Below, piece by piece: positions 17,304 to 25,528 of a DNA stretch of 32,708 nucleotides. Numbering within the stretch: position 1 is the stretch's first letter; each line of letters begins with the position of its first letter. The DNA lies in contig JALONN010000024.1 in NCBI GenBank assembly GCA_025454915.1, positions 1-32,708 of the forward strand, given 5' to 3'. The translations under genes and the position numbers were made by a program. The stretch is from Raineya sp. (GTDB lineage Bacteria; Bacteroidota; Bacteroidia; Cytophagales; Thermonemataceae). The notes below the pieces were generated by a model. That model saw only the letters and a list, made by a program, of their open reading frames with translations, had not been told where the DNA came from and made no database searches.

Positions 17304-19076
17304 ATGAACAACATAAATGACATCGCTTATTATGAAGACAATGAAGTTGTATTGTCTTATGAGAAAGCTGTTGAACTCGTTTTTTCGCAACTCCATTTTG
17401 CTTATGGTGAAATGAAGAAGTTTTGTGAGCAACACGATCTTCAATACAATGTAATCTCAGCCATCAAGAATACATATGATGATCCTTTAAGAGAAACTCT
17501 TTATTCTCCTGAATCCATTCATAAAATGCTTAAGTCCTTAAATATTGAAACTGAAATCCAAAAACCCAAGCCTCAAGCTGTCTTTGTTATTAAAAATCCC
17601 GAACAGAAAAAAGAAATACTTATGAAAAACAAGCAAGAAGAAATAGCAGCCTTTGAATCCATAGACTTGGTGGATTTTGCGAGGCACAATGGCTACAGAG
17701 TCAATGATCAAGAAACTTTGTCGTTCAAAGAAAAATCAGTAGGCAACATCACTGTGATGTCAAGCAAATCAAAGGATGAGAATATTATTATCAAAGAAAT
17801 TCCTTCAGGGAAATTTTTCTTCATTAATCCAAATAACTCACTTGATAAAGGTAATATTGTAGATTTTGTTATGAGTCGTAGAGAAGTTGGTGAGGATACA
17901 GCTATCAAATGGCTGAGAGAATATTTTCAAGATGAAGGTATCGTTATTGACAAAGTAAAAGATAAAATAACCATTAAAGAAATTTTTGGAGATAATCTGG
18001 AAGATTTTTTCAAAGAACAAAAGGAGTTGCTCAAAGAATATTATGGTATGAAAGAAGAGCTTCATGATAGAACTATTTTACATGAAAGAGGGATTTCTGA
18101 TGATACCATTGACCACTATTGTTTTAAAGGAAGTGTTTTTAACAAAGATATCATTGGTGAGGATGGTAGAAAACTCTTTACCAATACCATATTTCCTGTA
18201 TATATCTTACAACCCAATAAAGCTCTATTGGTGGTGGGTACTGAAGAAATTACAAAAGAATATAGAAATGCAATTAATGTAAAAAGAATTGATGAAGCTT
18301 ATAGTGAAGTAGGTTTGTGGATGTCAAAACCCTTTTTAGGTTCTTTCAAAAAAGATGAAAATGGTAAGCCTGCTCTTACTTTCTATATTGGTGAAAGTGC
18401 CATTGATTGTATGGCTTATGCTGAAACACATCAAGCTAATCTTGCAGATAATTATGTTTTTATTTCAACAGTTGGTCCTCATGATGGTATGAGTGCAAAA
18501 CAAAGAATGCTTCAAAATCTGGTAGACTGGCTTAATCCAGACAAAATGATTCTCATTAACAAAAATACTTTGGAAGGAAAGAGAGCGGATATTATGCTCT
18601 ATGCCCAAACCTATCAACCAAGTCCTATCATTGAAGAAGATGGATTTTCTATGGCAATGCGTTCAGATGAACAAACCTACTCTCCCAAAGTAATTATTGA
18701 TGTAAAAGGACAAGGAAAAGTTGAAGTTAAAATAGAGATTCCCTATAAAAATGCTGAAGAAAGAAATACAAAAAGAAAATTTGTAAGAGATACCATTGCT
18801 GCTAATTTTTCTATCCGTGATCTTGGTTCGGTAAGTATGCTTGAAGCAACTCAAAAACATGAAATTCTTGCTTTTGTTACTTCTGTAAATGAGGAGAACC
18901 TAGACAAAGTAATTAATATGGTAAAAACTCTTCAGCCTGAAAAACAACTCTTCATTAGTATTGAAAAAGCAGTAGGTTTAGATTATACTCAAGACCTAGC
19001 AAATAAGAAATCGCTTGAACAGAAAAAGAAAAAAGAAAAAGAAAAAGACATGTCATTAGGCTTGGATAAAATTTAA
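17304..19076 (+). CDS. Toprim primase-like protein (TraP/DUF3991 type)
   Basis: The protein has 590 residues. The N-terminal 110 residues are unassigned. From about 117 the sequence reads IDLVDFARHNGYRVNDQETL and ends in GNIVDFVMSRREVGEDTAIK, the degenerate zinc-ribbon region seen in mobilisation-linked primases, here without its cysteines. A toprim-like domain follows: FYIGESAIDCMAYAETH at about 359-375 supplies the catalytic glutamate. The expected DxD motif after the MILI strand (about 415-430) reads NKNTLEGKRAD, so the aspartates are missing. The last 15 residues are nearly all Lys/Glu. Being directly before a TraO-like gene supports a TraP-type role in DNA processing, but the toprim site may be inactive. 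Confidence 0.65.
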   Translation: MNNINDIAYYEDNEVVLSYEKAVELVFSQLHFAYGEMKKFCEQHDLQYNVISAIKNTYDDPLRETLYSPESIHKMLKSLNIETEIQKPKPQAVFVIKNPEQKKEILMKNKQEEIAAFESIDLVDFARHNGYRVNDQETLSFKEKSVGNITVMSSKSKDENIIIKEIPSGKFFFINPNNSLDKGNIVDFVMSRREVGEDTAIKWLREYFQDEGIVIDKVKDKITIKEIFGDNLEDFFKEQKELLKEYYGMKEELHDRTILHERGISDDTIDHYCFKGSVFNKDIIGEDGRKLFTNTIFPVYILQPNKALLVVGTEEITKEYRNAINVKRIDEAYSEVGLWMSKPFLGSFKKDENGKPALTFYIGESAIDCMAYAETHQANLADNYVFISTVGPHDGMSAKQRMLQNLVDWLNPDKMILINKNTLEGKRADIMLYAQTYQPSPIIEEDGFSMAMRSDEQTYSPKVIIDVKGQGKVEVKIEIPYKNAEERNTKRKFVRDTIAANFSIRDLGSVSMLEATQKHEILAFVTSVNEENLDKVINMVKTLQPEKQLFISIEKAVGLDYTQDLANKKSLEQKKKKEKEKDMSLGLDKI

Positions 19077-19093
19077 TAATTTTCATAACTTTG
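19062..19093 (+). promoter_or_regulatory. Promoter of the TraO/lipoprotein operon
   Basis: TTG at 19062-19064 and TAACTTTG at 19086-19093 are separated by 21 bases, which fits the Bacteroidota -33/-7 pattern. CTAACCCTTTCAA at 19113-19125 follows, and the ATG is at 19153. The -33 box overlaps the end of the primase-like gene. Confidence 0.55.
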
Positions 19094-19152
19094 TAATACA
19101 AATCTAGCAAACTAACCCTTTCAATTATTTTATCTTATTAATTTTTAAAAAA

Positions 19153-19710
19153 ATGAAAAACAAAACTGTATTATTTACTTTTCTCTTTATTATTTCTGTA
19201 GTGTCTGTAAATGCCCAAAGGCATGTAAAAGGAGTTAGCCAAATTGAATTGGGAGGAGGCATCACAGGAAAGGGTCTCTTTGGACAAGTTGGTTACCTTA
19301 GACATTTTAATAATAAAATCTTTGGAGAAGCTCAATTTTTTGGAGAATCTTCAACCATCAAAGGTGATGTGGATGGTAGTGATGTAAAATACTCCTCTTA
19401 TGCCTTAAACCTACAAGTAGGTTACAATCTTTGGAACAATGAAAAGATATTCTTCAATGCCAAAGCAGGATTAGCTGGAGGACTTGAAAGTGGAAAACTT
19501 GTTTCTAAACCAATAAACTACATTGGTAGTGATGACAAAAGTGGCTCTTTTGTAGCAGGAACCATAGGTGGCGAAGTTGAGTTTTTTGTATCTGACAAAT
19601 TCATGGTTGTTCCACACTTCTCACAATGGTTTTTAGTATCTGGAGGTTCAAACTTTGGAACAGCAAGATATTTTGCTGGCTTGTCTTTCAGATTTGGCAT
19701 TAATCAGTAA
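19153..19710 (+). CDS. traO: TraO-like outer-membrane protein
   Basis: The protein has 185 residues with a signal peptide (about 1-21, ending VNA-QR). The rest alternates in beta-barrel fashion: GGGITGKGLFGQVGYLRHF, YALNLQVGYNLW, then FVAGTIGGEVEFFVSDKFMV and a terminal ARYFAGLSFRFGIN with an aromatic near the end. The final third follows the TraO pattern of conjugative transposons (glycine-rich strand, FLSDRF-like phrase, GLxxRF end). It is predicted to sit in the outer membrane near the TraM-TraN core. It is encoded apart from those genes, on the divergent strand, and precedes three lipoproteins by 15 bases. Confidence 0.65.
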   Translation: MKNKTVLFTFLFIISVVSVNAQRHVKGVSQIELGGGITGKGLFGQVGYLRHFNNKIFGEAQFFGESSTIKGDVDGSDVKYSSYALNLQVGYNLWNNEKIFFNAKAGLAGGLESGKLVSKPINYIGSDDKSGSFVAGTIGGEVEFFVSDKFMVVPHFSQWFLVSGGSNFGTARYFAGLSFRFGINQ

Positions 19711-19725
19711 TCCTCTCCCATTACT

Positions 19726-21123
19726 ATGAATCACAGACATTTATTTTATATATTGTTACTCCTTGTAGGATTTACAAGTTGTGACAACAGGGAAAGTTTT
19801 ATCAAAGAAGTAGATGGACTTGATAAACTTTTAGGTTCACTTCCTGATAGCATTGGAAATAGTTCTCCAAAATTTACCTTTGGTGGGGATTCAGTGATGA
19901 AAGTAGAAAGCTCTAACAGTCTGAAACTCAATTTCAAACTACTGATTGAAAAACAGATACCTACTTCGTTCAAAGAAAGTGCAGACGAGGCTTTCAATGT
20001 AAAAATTAGACTTCTTTCTAATAATAATGGAAATCTAACCCAGGGAACTGCTGGATCTGTAAAGTATGGTGAAGAGTATCGCTATACTCCTTCTACTGAC
20101 TTTACTTTTGAGCCCATAGAACGCAAAGCTGCTATCTACGAGCTTGAATTTGTGGTGAAGAATTTTCGAGGGAAAGAAACAAGAAAAATATTCAAGTTGA
20201 GATATGTAGATGAACTTGCAACACTAACCATTGATAGAAGCCAATCTGTAGATTTAGACTCTGCTAAAGTTGGAAAAAACTACGAATTTAAGGTGAAGTT
20301 AAATGCTTTAACTAGTCGTAACATAGAACTTTCCAACCCTGCTGATTTTACATACTATAATGTGGTAGGACTTCAGGCTAATATACTCGTAGGACGCAGA
20401 ATGACTTTGCAACCTGGGGAGACGGTTGTAATTCGTGCTGTTCCGCAATTAAATGCGTCTTATATCAACCAAACTGTTCCTTTTGTACACAAGTCAAAAT
20501 TTAGTCAAATACAGGTTTCGGTTTTATCTAACTTGGATGATGGACTCGAAACAGCTCAGGCATTTAATTTGACCCTGTTTGACAACTTACCTCCATTACC
20601 TCCAAAAGTGCGTTTACAAGTTGTAACAGGAACTATCAGACCAGAGATTAGAGTTTCAATTCACGCTTCAAGCATTGACCGAGATGCAAAATTTGGTGGC
20701 AGAATCGTAAAAGGTCGTTTTGTAGGTTACTTAAATGAAAGAGAACCTAATACTACTGAATTAGTGAGTTACGGAATATCTAACAATGCACGCATGGTGG
20801 ATTTAAACATTCAATCTAGTAATTGTGGTGTGTTTGCAAGAATAGTTTCATACATGAAAGATGCAAGTTTTAATTCATTTAATATCCCTATGGAAGTTGA
20901 TGGTTTCAAAGACTTATACGCTTTTGTAGGTCCTACCACCTCTACTCCAGTGGATGAATTTTTTCCTTATACAAAGTATTTGTATGCCAGTTGTTCACTG
21001 CCAAATGGAGTTACTTATGACCCTTGGTTATCACCTATTTTGGTGGCAATAGATGATGATGGTGCTGAATCTCAAACAAAAACCATTCAGATTTGTACAA
21101 ACGCAAACTGTGGATTACAGTAG
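19726..21123 (+). CDS. Lipoprotein 1 of a tandem CDNR family (TraQ-like)
   Basis: The protein has 465 residues and a lipoprotein signal (LLVGFTSC) with mature start CDNRESF. It is beta-rich, probably with several Ig-like units. Motifs shared with the next two genes are DLDSAKVG (about 180), VPFVHKS (about 250), FDNLPP (about 285) and IDRDAKFGG (about 315). The segment around residues 95-160 resembles TraQ (DUF3872) in layout: a stretch near NLTQGTAG followed by a strand pair ending in KIFKLRYVD. I treat TraQ relationship as tentative. It is the first of three in-line paralogues in the TraO operon, likely exported to the periplasmic face or surface. Confidence 0.65.
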   Translation: MNHRHLFYILLLLVGFTSCDNRESFIKEVDGLDKLLGSLPDSIGNSSPKFTFGGDSVMKVESSNSLKLNFKLLIEKQIPTSFKESADEAFNVKIRLLSNNNGNLTQGTAGSVKYGEEYRYTPSTDFTFEPIERKAAIYELEFVVKNFRGKETRKIFKLRYVDELATLTIDRSQSVDLDSAKVGKNYEFKVKLNALTSRNIELSNPADFTYYNVVGLQANILVGRRMTLQPGETVVIRAVPQLNASYINQTVPFVHKSKFSQIQVSVLSNLDDGLETAQAFNLTLFDNLPPLPPKVRLQVVTGTIRPEIRVSIHASSIDRDAKFGGRIVKGRFVGYLNEREPNTTELVSYGISNNARMVDLNIQSSNCGVFARIVSYMKDASFNSFNIPMEVDGFKDLYAFVGPTTSTPVDEFFPYTKYLYASCSLPNGVTYDPWLSPILVAIDDDGAESQTKTIQICTNANCGLQ

Positions 21124-21125
21124 TT

Positions 21126-22505
21126 ATGAGAGATAAACTTATTTTTAAGATAGTGGGCATTTTTTTGCCTGCTATCTTACTTGGCACAATGCTTTGGAGT
21201 TGTGATAATCGTAAGACTTTCTTAGAAATAGAGCAAAGTGATTTAGTCATCACGAAACTTGGTGATTCTGTGATGTTTTTTAGTGGAAATGCAGAACTGG
21301 ATAAAAATAAAATCAAGGTAACTTTCTCAAAAACAGAAGGGATGGAATGGAAAGTAAATTACTTAGCCAATGAAGCTGAATTATTTGAGTCTGGTACAGT
21401 AGTGGCAAATAACTTATTTGCTCCTATTGAAAAGAACATCTATGAGTTTAGTTTCTTGCCAAAAACGCAAACAGATAAAAGTTTTGATATTGATTTTGTA
21501 GTGAAGGACAAAAATGGTTTTTTATACACTAAAAGACACTCTGTAACCTACAAGAAGAGCTCTAATATCTTTTCCATAACAACAACTGCTGGAATTGATA
21601 ACGACAGTGCTAAAGTGAATACTCCTTTTACCTTTGAGCTGACTAATAATTCTACTGTGATTTCAAATAGAAAATTTAAACTTACTCCACTCTCTGGAGG
21701 AGTGTTTAACATCACTTACCTTGCCGATGGTAGCAGTTCACCTCAGAATTTGTCTAGCGATGGAGTAGTAACTATTCCTATTGGTAAGAAATATAGGGTT
21801 ACAGCCACACCACAGGCATCTACTTCACTTATTACACAGACTCTTCCGTTTGCTCACAAGAGTTTGCCCACGGGTTTCATTGTACAGGCTTACAATGAAA
21901 GTAATAGTGTAGATGACCAGAAAGTAATTCCAATTCTGGTGTTTGATAATTTACCTCCTGTAGCAATAGCAGCTTCTGATTTTTCAATAGATTTTCAGGC
22001 AGGGACAACTACTCCAGTAATTTATCTAAATCCATCAAAAACTATTGGTCAAGTGGAATTGCTTGACAGAGATGCTAAATGGGGAGGAAAGGTAACAAAA
22101 TATGCTTTTGTAGGTTTTGGTAACGAAGTAGAAAAGAGTCATCAAGGTAACACTTACTATACAGTGCAAGGTAATGTAACTTTTACAGCTTCTAATACAT
22201 GCGTATTAAACTATCCAAGTGGCTATGGATTTGGTATCTCTTATGCCCAAAGTTCAAAGAACACCACGTTTACAAGTTCTAATCAACTTAATCTTTATGG
22301 ATTAACTGAAACCCCCGCATATAGTGCATCTCCTCGAGGCGAATCTGCTTTTAGACCTTTTATTCCCTATATTATTCGTACAGGTTCAGGAGCAATCTCT
22401 GATTGTACCTGTAACGGACGTTTTAATGAGGGTCTCAAAGCTCGTATTGCCCTGATGGATGACAACAACCAAACAGGCAATGAAATCGTAGTAACAGTAT
22501 ATTAG
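21126..22505 (+). CDS. Lipoprotein 2 of the tandem CDNR family
   Basis: The protein has 459 residues from the ATG at 21126, two bases after the previous stop; an in-frame TTG at 21093 would overlap. The lipobox is GTMLWSC and the mature start CDNRKTF. Shared family blocks are DNDSAKVN, LPFAHKS, VFDNLPP and LDRDAKWGGKVTKYAFVGFG. The C-terminus contains a C-x-C near residue 430 (SDCTCNGRF) and ends in a strand-like GNEIVVTVY. Two- to twelve-base spacings through the cluster show one operon. It probably arose by tandem duplication and then diverged strongly, keeping only the motif skeleton. Confidence 0.65.
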   Translation: MRDKLIFKIVGIFLPAILLGTMLWSCDNRKTFLEIEQSDLVITKLGDSVMFFSGNAELDKNKIKVTFSKTEGMEWKVNYLANEAELFESGTVVANNLFAPIEKNIYEFSFLPKTQTDKSFDIDFVVKDKNGFLYTKRHSVTYKKSSNIFSITTTAGIDNDSAKVNTPFTFELTNNSTVISNRKFKLTPLSGGVFNITYLADGSSSPQNLSSDGVVTIPIGKKYRVTATPQASTSLITQTLPFAHKSLPTGFIVQAYNESNSVDDQKVIPILVFDNLPPVAIAASDFSIDFQAGTTTPVIYLNPSKTIGQVELLDRDAKWGGKVTKYAFVGFGNEVEKSHQGNTYYTVQGNVTFTASNTCVLNYPSGYGFGISYAQSSKNTTFTSSNQLNLYGLTETPAYSASPRGESAFRPFIPYIIRTGSGAISDCTCNGRFNEGLKARIALMDDNNQTGNEIVVTVY

Positions 22506-22528
22506 TATATATAAAATTGAATTATATC

Positions 22529-23785
22529 ATGAAAAACATATTAAAAATATTTTTACTCTTTATTTCACTGGGTTTCCTTATAAGCTCTTGTGATAATCGT
22601 GAGGGTTTCTATGAACCACAAACCACCCCTATTGACTATAAGTTTGAAGGCGATACATTGGGCGTAATAGACGGCAATTATGAGTTTTTCTTAAAGGTTC
22701 TTAATTTTGATGAGAAAAAAACCTATCAGGCAAATGTAGAGTTTGTGAGAGGCTCAGGTAACCTTTATATCAACACAAAAGGAGAACTCTTCAAAAAAGA
22801 CCAGGTAATTACATCTTCAAATAAAGTATTGTTTGAAGGTCCTGCTGGTGATTATGAGTTGAAATTTAGAGTAAGAAATGGAAATACTGAGTTTGTTAAA
22901 AATTGGAGGTTTAAAATCATTGCTCCTGATTTACTCATTAATTCTGATGCAGCCTTGGATAACGATTCTTGCAAGGTTGGCGTAAACCACACACTTACTT
23001 TTCGTTCTCTGTATCCCAAAAGTATCACCGTACAAGTAATTATTGGCTCAGAATTCAAGCTTGTAGATGCCAATAGTGTTCAACAGACTACTCTTAATTT
23101 TAATGCATTTGAAACAAAAACGTTGTTCTTGGTTCCCCAATTAACACCTTCTTTTCAAAATCAGATTGTACCATTTATTCATAAAAGTATAATCTCAGAA
23201 CCGACTTTTAGGTTCTTCGATGGACAAAAAGATGTAGAGAAAAAACTTCGATTTACTATCTTTGATAATTTACCCCCTTTCACAACAAATATGGTTGGTA
23301 GAGGAGAATTGAATACCTCCACTGGATTGCATAGTTTTTTTGTAGCTTTGGGAGAACGTCCACGCGATAGAGACGCAAAATGGAACACATCAGCACAAAA
23401 TACAAATGTCACTTCAAGATTCTTAAATTTTGAAAATCTTCAGACTTTCTGTTCTCCGCTTGGGGTTGGTGATTATATGTTGAGCACACTCAATACTGTA
23501 CAAGTATTGCCTGCCAATACTCAGGGTTGCCAAGGAGGAGGTGGAGAAGCTTTCAGGATATATACAAGCCCTCAGAACCTAACACCAGGAGGAGAAGTAA
23601 ATTTAACATCTAATGCTCTCCCACAAGCGAGCTGTGCTTGCTGTGGAGGTAGCCCGATTCCAACACCCTATGGAAACTTTGGAGGTACAAGTGTTGGTTT
23701 TGTCAGACTAAGAGCTGTGGTGAGACATACTGATTCACAAGGTGCAACAATGGATCAAATTGTCAATATCGAGTTTTCAAGGTAA
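22529..23785 (+). CDS. Lipoprotein 3 of the tandem CDNR family
   Basis: The protein has 418 residues from the ATG at 22529. The lipobox is FLISSC and the mature start CDNREGF. Family blocks are DNDSCKVG, VPFIHKS, IFDNLPP and RDRDAKWNTSAQ at residues 278-290. The C-terminal part is richer in glycine and cysteine (QGCQGGGGEA, SCACCGGSP) than in the paralogues. The codons of residues 280-290 align with CRISPR spacer 6 with only third-position differences. It ends the TraO operon before a tandem set of hairpins. The conserved CDNR after the lipidated cysteine may be a sorting signal, but this is inference. Confidence 0.65.
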   Translation: MKNILKIFLLFISLGFLISSCDNREGFYEPQTTPIDYKFEGDTLGVIDGNYEFFLKVLNFDEKKTYQANVEFVRGSGNLYINTKGELFKKDQVITSSNKVLFEGPAGDYELKFRVRNGNTEFVKNWRFKIIAPDLLINSDAALDNDSCKVGVNHTLTFRSLYPKSITVQVIIGSEFKLVDANSVQQTTLNFNAFETKTLFLVPQLTPSFQNQIVPFIHKSIISEPTFRFFDGQKDVEKKLRFTIFDNLPPFTTNMVGRGELNTSTGLHSFFVALGERPRDRDAKWNTSAQNTNVTSRFLNFENLQTFCSPLGVGDYMLSTLNTVQVLPANTQGCQGGGGEAFRIYTSPQNLTPGGEVNLTSNALPQASCACCGGSPIPTPYGNFGGTSVGFVRLRAVVRHTDSQGATMDQIVNIEFSR

Positions 23786-23844
23786 TTTAACACACGGATT
23801 TCAACATTAATGAAGAGTTAATATTGAACTATCTAATCCGTTTT

Positions 23845-23880
23845 TGAATAACCCTCTCAAAAGAGAGGGTTTATTTTTTG
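23845..23880 (+). terminator. Terminator, left copy of a 36-bp direct repeat
   Basis: A stem ACCCTCTC / GAGAGGGT with a 4-nt A-rich loop is followed by TTATTTTTTG. The identical 36 bases recur at 24552-24587 beyond the CRISPR array. A second, longer hairpin (ACGGATT / AATCCGT arms with an inner TTAAT stem, about 23794-23840) lies just before it. Confidence 0.85.
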
Positions 23881-23932
23881 TATAAATCACTGATAGTTGA
23901 AAGTCGTCTATCTCCATAGAAAATGTTGTTAT

Positions 23933-24020
23933 TTCAAGCAGACGATTTTTAGATAGAAAAATCAAGAAAAAACTTGTGAATAAGCACAAATTTTCGTTAC
24001 TTTCTTTTGCAAAGTAATGC
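23933..24020 (+). other. CRISPR leader
   Basis: AT-rich sequence immediately upstream of the first repeat. The array decays toward its right end, which puts the leader on this side. Bases 23933-24008 recur in the same orientation at 26803-26879, including an identical run of 32 bases, although no repeats follow that second copy. Confidence 0.65.
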
Positions 24021-24502
24021 CTTTTAATTGTACCTATTGGAATTGAAATGAGCTACTACCAGAGCTTTGAAACAGTTCCGAATAACTTTTAATTGTACCT
24101 ATTGGAATTGAAATTTTGCGTCCTCTTACTTTCATTTCATTATCACAAGCTTTTAATTGTACCTATTGGAATTGAAATTTAGCTTTGCGTCCTCAGTTGG
24201 ATACTGTGGCAGGTCTTTTAATTGTACCTATTGGAATTGAAATTCGTCAAATTGAGTATATGTAACTACATTTGTGTCACTTTTAATTGTACCTATTGGA
24301 ATTGAAATACGGATGGGGTTATTCAGTTGTTTTCAAATAACACGCTTTTAATTGTACCTATTGGAATTGAAATAAAGATAGAGATGCCAAATGGAATACT
24401 TCCGCCCACTTTTAATCGTACCTATTGGAATTGAAATTTGAATAAGGTTATTATTGTTAAGCAAATCAAAATATTTTTAATCGTATCTATTGGAATTGAA
24501 AT
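24021..24502 (+). CRISPR. CRISPR array, 8 repeats and 7 spacers, no cas genes in the window
   Basis: The 29-base repeat begins CTTTTAATTGTACC and ends GGAATTGAAAT. Copies start at 24021, 24086, 24150, 24215, 24280, 24345, 24409 and 24474. Spacers are 35 or 36 bases. The first six repeats are identical, the seventh has one change (AATCG), and the eighth has this plus two further changes. Decay at the right end and the leader at the left set transcription as plus. The AATTGAAAT-type 3' end is usual for subtype I-B or type III repeats that rely on Cas6. Spacers 2 and 3 share TTTGCGTCCTC. Spacer 6 matches the reading frame of lipoprotein 3. No cas gene or Cas1/Cas2 is in the window, so any activity must use machinery elsewhere. 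Confidence 0.97.
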
Positions 24503-24551
24503 TATGAATTAGAAGTTTATACTTAAAAATCAAAATATAATTTATTTTTTA

Positions 24552-24587
24552 TGAATAACCCTCTCAAAAGAGAGGGTTTATTTTTTG
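24552..24587 (+). terminator. Terminator, right copy of the 36-bp direct repeat
   Basis: Identical over 36 bases to 23845-23880, and the similarity continues for about six more bases with one change. It ends any transcript of the CRISPR array, and the two copies bracket leader plus array as a unit of about 707 bases. Confidence 0.85.
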
Positions 24588-24598
24588 GATAAACAAAA

Positions 24599-24667
24599 TG
24601 TATAATTTTTTGATACACGAAATGTATATTATAATTTGTCTAAAACAATGAGCAGTTTTTATCTTTG
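24599..24667 (+). promoter_or_regulatory. Operator and promoter of peptide gene 1
   Basis: An imperfect inverted repeat TGTATAA-N5-TGATACA at 24599-24617 lies 17 bases before TTTG (24635-24638). TATCTTTG follows at 24660-24667 after 21 bases. A CTAACCCTT leader at 24673-24681 and a CCCTGATGGG hairpin at 24688-24697 precede the ATG at 24706. Peptide genes 2 and 3 share the same architecture. Confidence 0.75.
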
Positions 24668-24705
24668 TTTTTCTAACCCTTAAATAGCCCTGATGGGTTC
24701 TTATT

Positions 24706-24939
24706 ATGACAAAAACAAGTGATAAATTCGCAAAATTTGCTAACAAAGTTTTGACCTCTGAGCAAGCCTCTTTAACTTTGGGAGGAAAGGCAGCAGAATT
24801 AGCTGACCAAGATGCCAAAAAATGTGGTTGGTACTCTTATTCTGAAGGAGGAACTACAAAGTATATTGAAGTCTATGATAATGGGAATGTTTGTCCCTCT
24901 ACATTCCAACATGAAGGAAAAACATACACAAAAATATAA
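24706..24939 (+). CDS. Double-glycine leader peptide 1 (77 aa)
   Basis: The leader is residues 1-27, MTKTSDKFAKFANKVLTSEQ followed by ASLTLGG. It is nearly the same as in peptides 2 and 3, and the GG is the likely cleavage point. The 50-residue core begins KAAELADQDAKKCGW and has cysteines at core positions 13 and 36, with many Tyr, Ser, Thr and Gly residues. This pattern (short charged leader, LTSEQ helix, GG, variable Cys-containing core) fits bacteriocin or RiPP-type precursors exported by C39-peptidase ABC transporters. No modification enzyme or exporter is in the window, so processing must be in trans. It has its own promoter and terminator. Confidence 0.75.
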   Translation: MTKTSDKFAKFANKVLTSEQASLTLGGKAAELADQDAKKCGWYSYSEGGTTKYIEVYDNGNVCPSTFQHEGKTYTKI

Positions 24940-24941
24940 TC

Positions 24942-24969
24942 AAAAGCCTCTAAATTTAGAGGCTTTTTT
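24942..24969 (+). terminator. Terminator of peptide gene 1
   Basis: Stem AAAGCCTCTAAA / TTTAGAGGCTTT with almost no loop, followed by T residues. Peptide gene 2 ends in a closely similar GCCTCTA / TAGAGGC terminator. Confidence 0.85.
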
Positions 24970-25032
24970 GTTATACTTGGGAAAGAAAATTATAAACGTT
25001 TAAAAACATTGATATTGTCAATATTCTAAATC

Positions 25033-25428
25033 ATGAAATATTTCATTTTTAATCACAAAAACAAATTTAACATTACATTTTCTGAAGAATACTACTATTT
25101 AACCATCAAAAAGATAACTATCTTATCAGCATCAAGTCAAACTGGACCTGAATTCATGGAAAGAGTTTTTCATAGCCATCCTCAATTAAAATGGCATTCA
25201 AATAAAAAGAATGGAGGCGTTTTGGAAGATTTTGTTCCTATTACTCCTTTCTTGCCCATAGAGAAGAAAAAAACAGAACAGGAGAAGGTTTGGGGAGAAG
25301 TTGTTTTTAAAAATGGGATTGCGGTTCCTGACAGAAATCCCAAAAAAGTATATGTAGATTTAGAACTAAGTATTTCTTGGAAAGGAAATCTTGATAAAGA
25401 TATAGAGATTCAAATAGAATATGAATAA
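25033..25428 (+). CDS. Hypothetical protein downstream of peptide 1 (131 aa)
   Basis: I do not recognise this 131-residue protein. It has no signal peptide or membrane helix. It is beta-rich, begins MKYFIFNHKNKFNITFSEEY and ends in a strand-like VYVDLELSISWKGNL followed by an acidic tail. It lies 60 bases after the terminator of peptide 1 and 100 bases before a secreted protein. No clear promoter box precedes it. Its position next to a bacteriocin-like peptide makes an immunity role conceivable, but cognate immunity proteins for such peptides are usually membrane-bound, so this is weak. Confidence 0.5.
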   Translation: MKYFIFNHKNKFNITFSEEYYYLTIKKITILSASSQTGPEFMERVFHSHPQLKWHSNKKNGGVLEDFVPITPFLPIEKKKTEQEKVWGEVVFKNGIAVPDRNPKKVYVDLELSISWKGNLDKDIEIQIEYE

Positions 25429-25495
25429 TTCTAAAGAAGCAACTACAACTATCAAAATTTCATAAGAAGTATTTTTAAATATAATTTATTTTTAT

Positions 25496-25503
25496 TATAT
25501 TTG
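25496..25503 (+). promoter_or_regulatory. -7 box before the 25529 gene
   Basis: TATATTTG fully matches TAnnTTTG and lies 25 bases before the ATG. No TTTG -33 box is evident. Confidence 0.4.
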
Positions 25504-25528
25504 TATTAGATATTCAAATTTATATATT

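Noticed and set aside
22589..24149. 11-base match between spacer 2 (reverse complement) and the CDN codons of lipoprotein 3
   Set aside because: The identity stops after 11 bases and the rest of the spacer does not align or translate to the lipoprotein sequence, unlike spacer 6. It is too short to claim a second target.
24812..25003. 63-codon frame overlapping peptide gene 1
   Set aside because: It is out of frame with the peptide gene and crosses its terminator, and it has no promoter or leader of its own.
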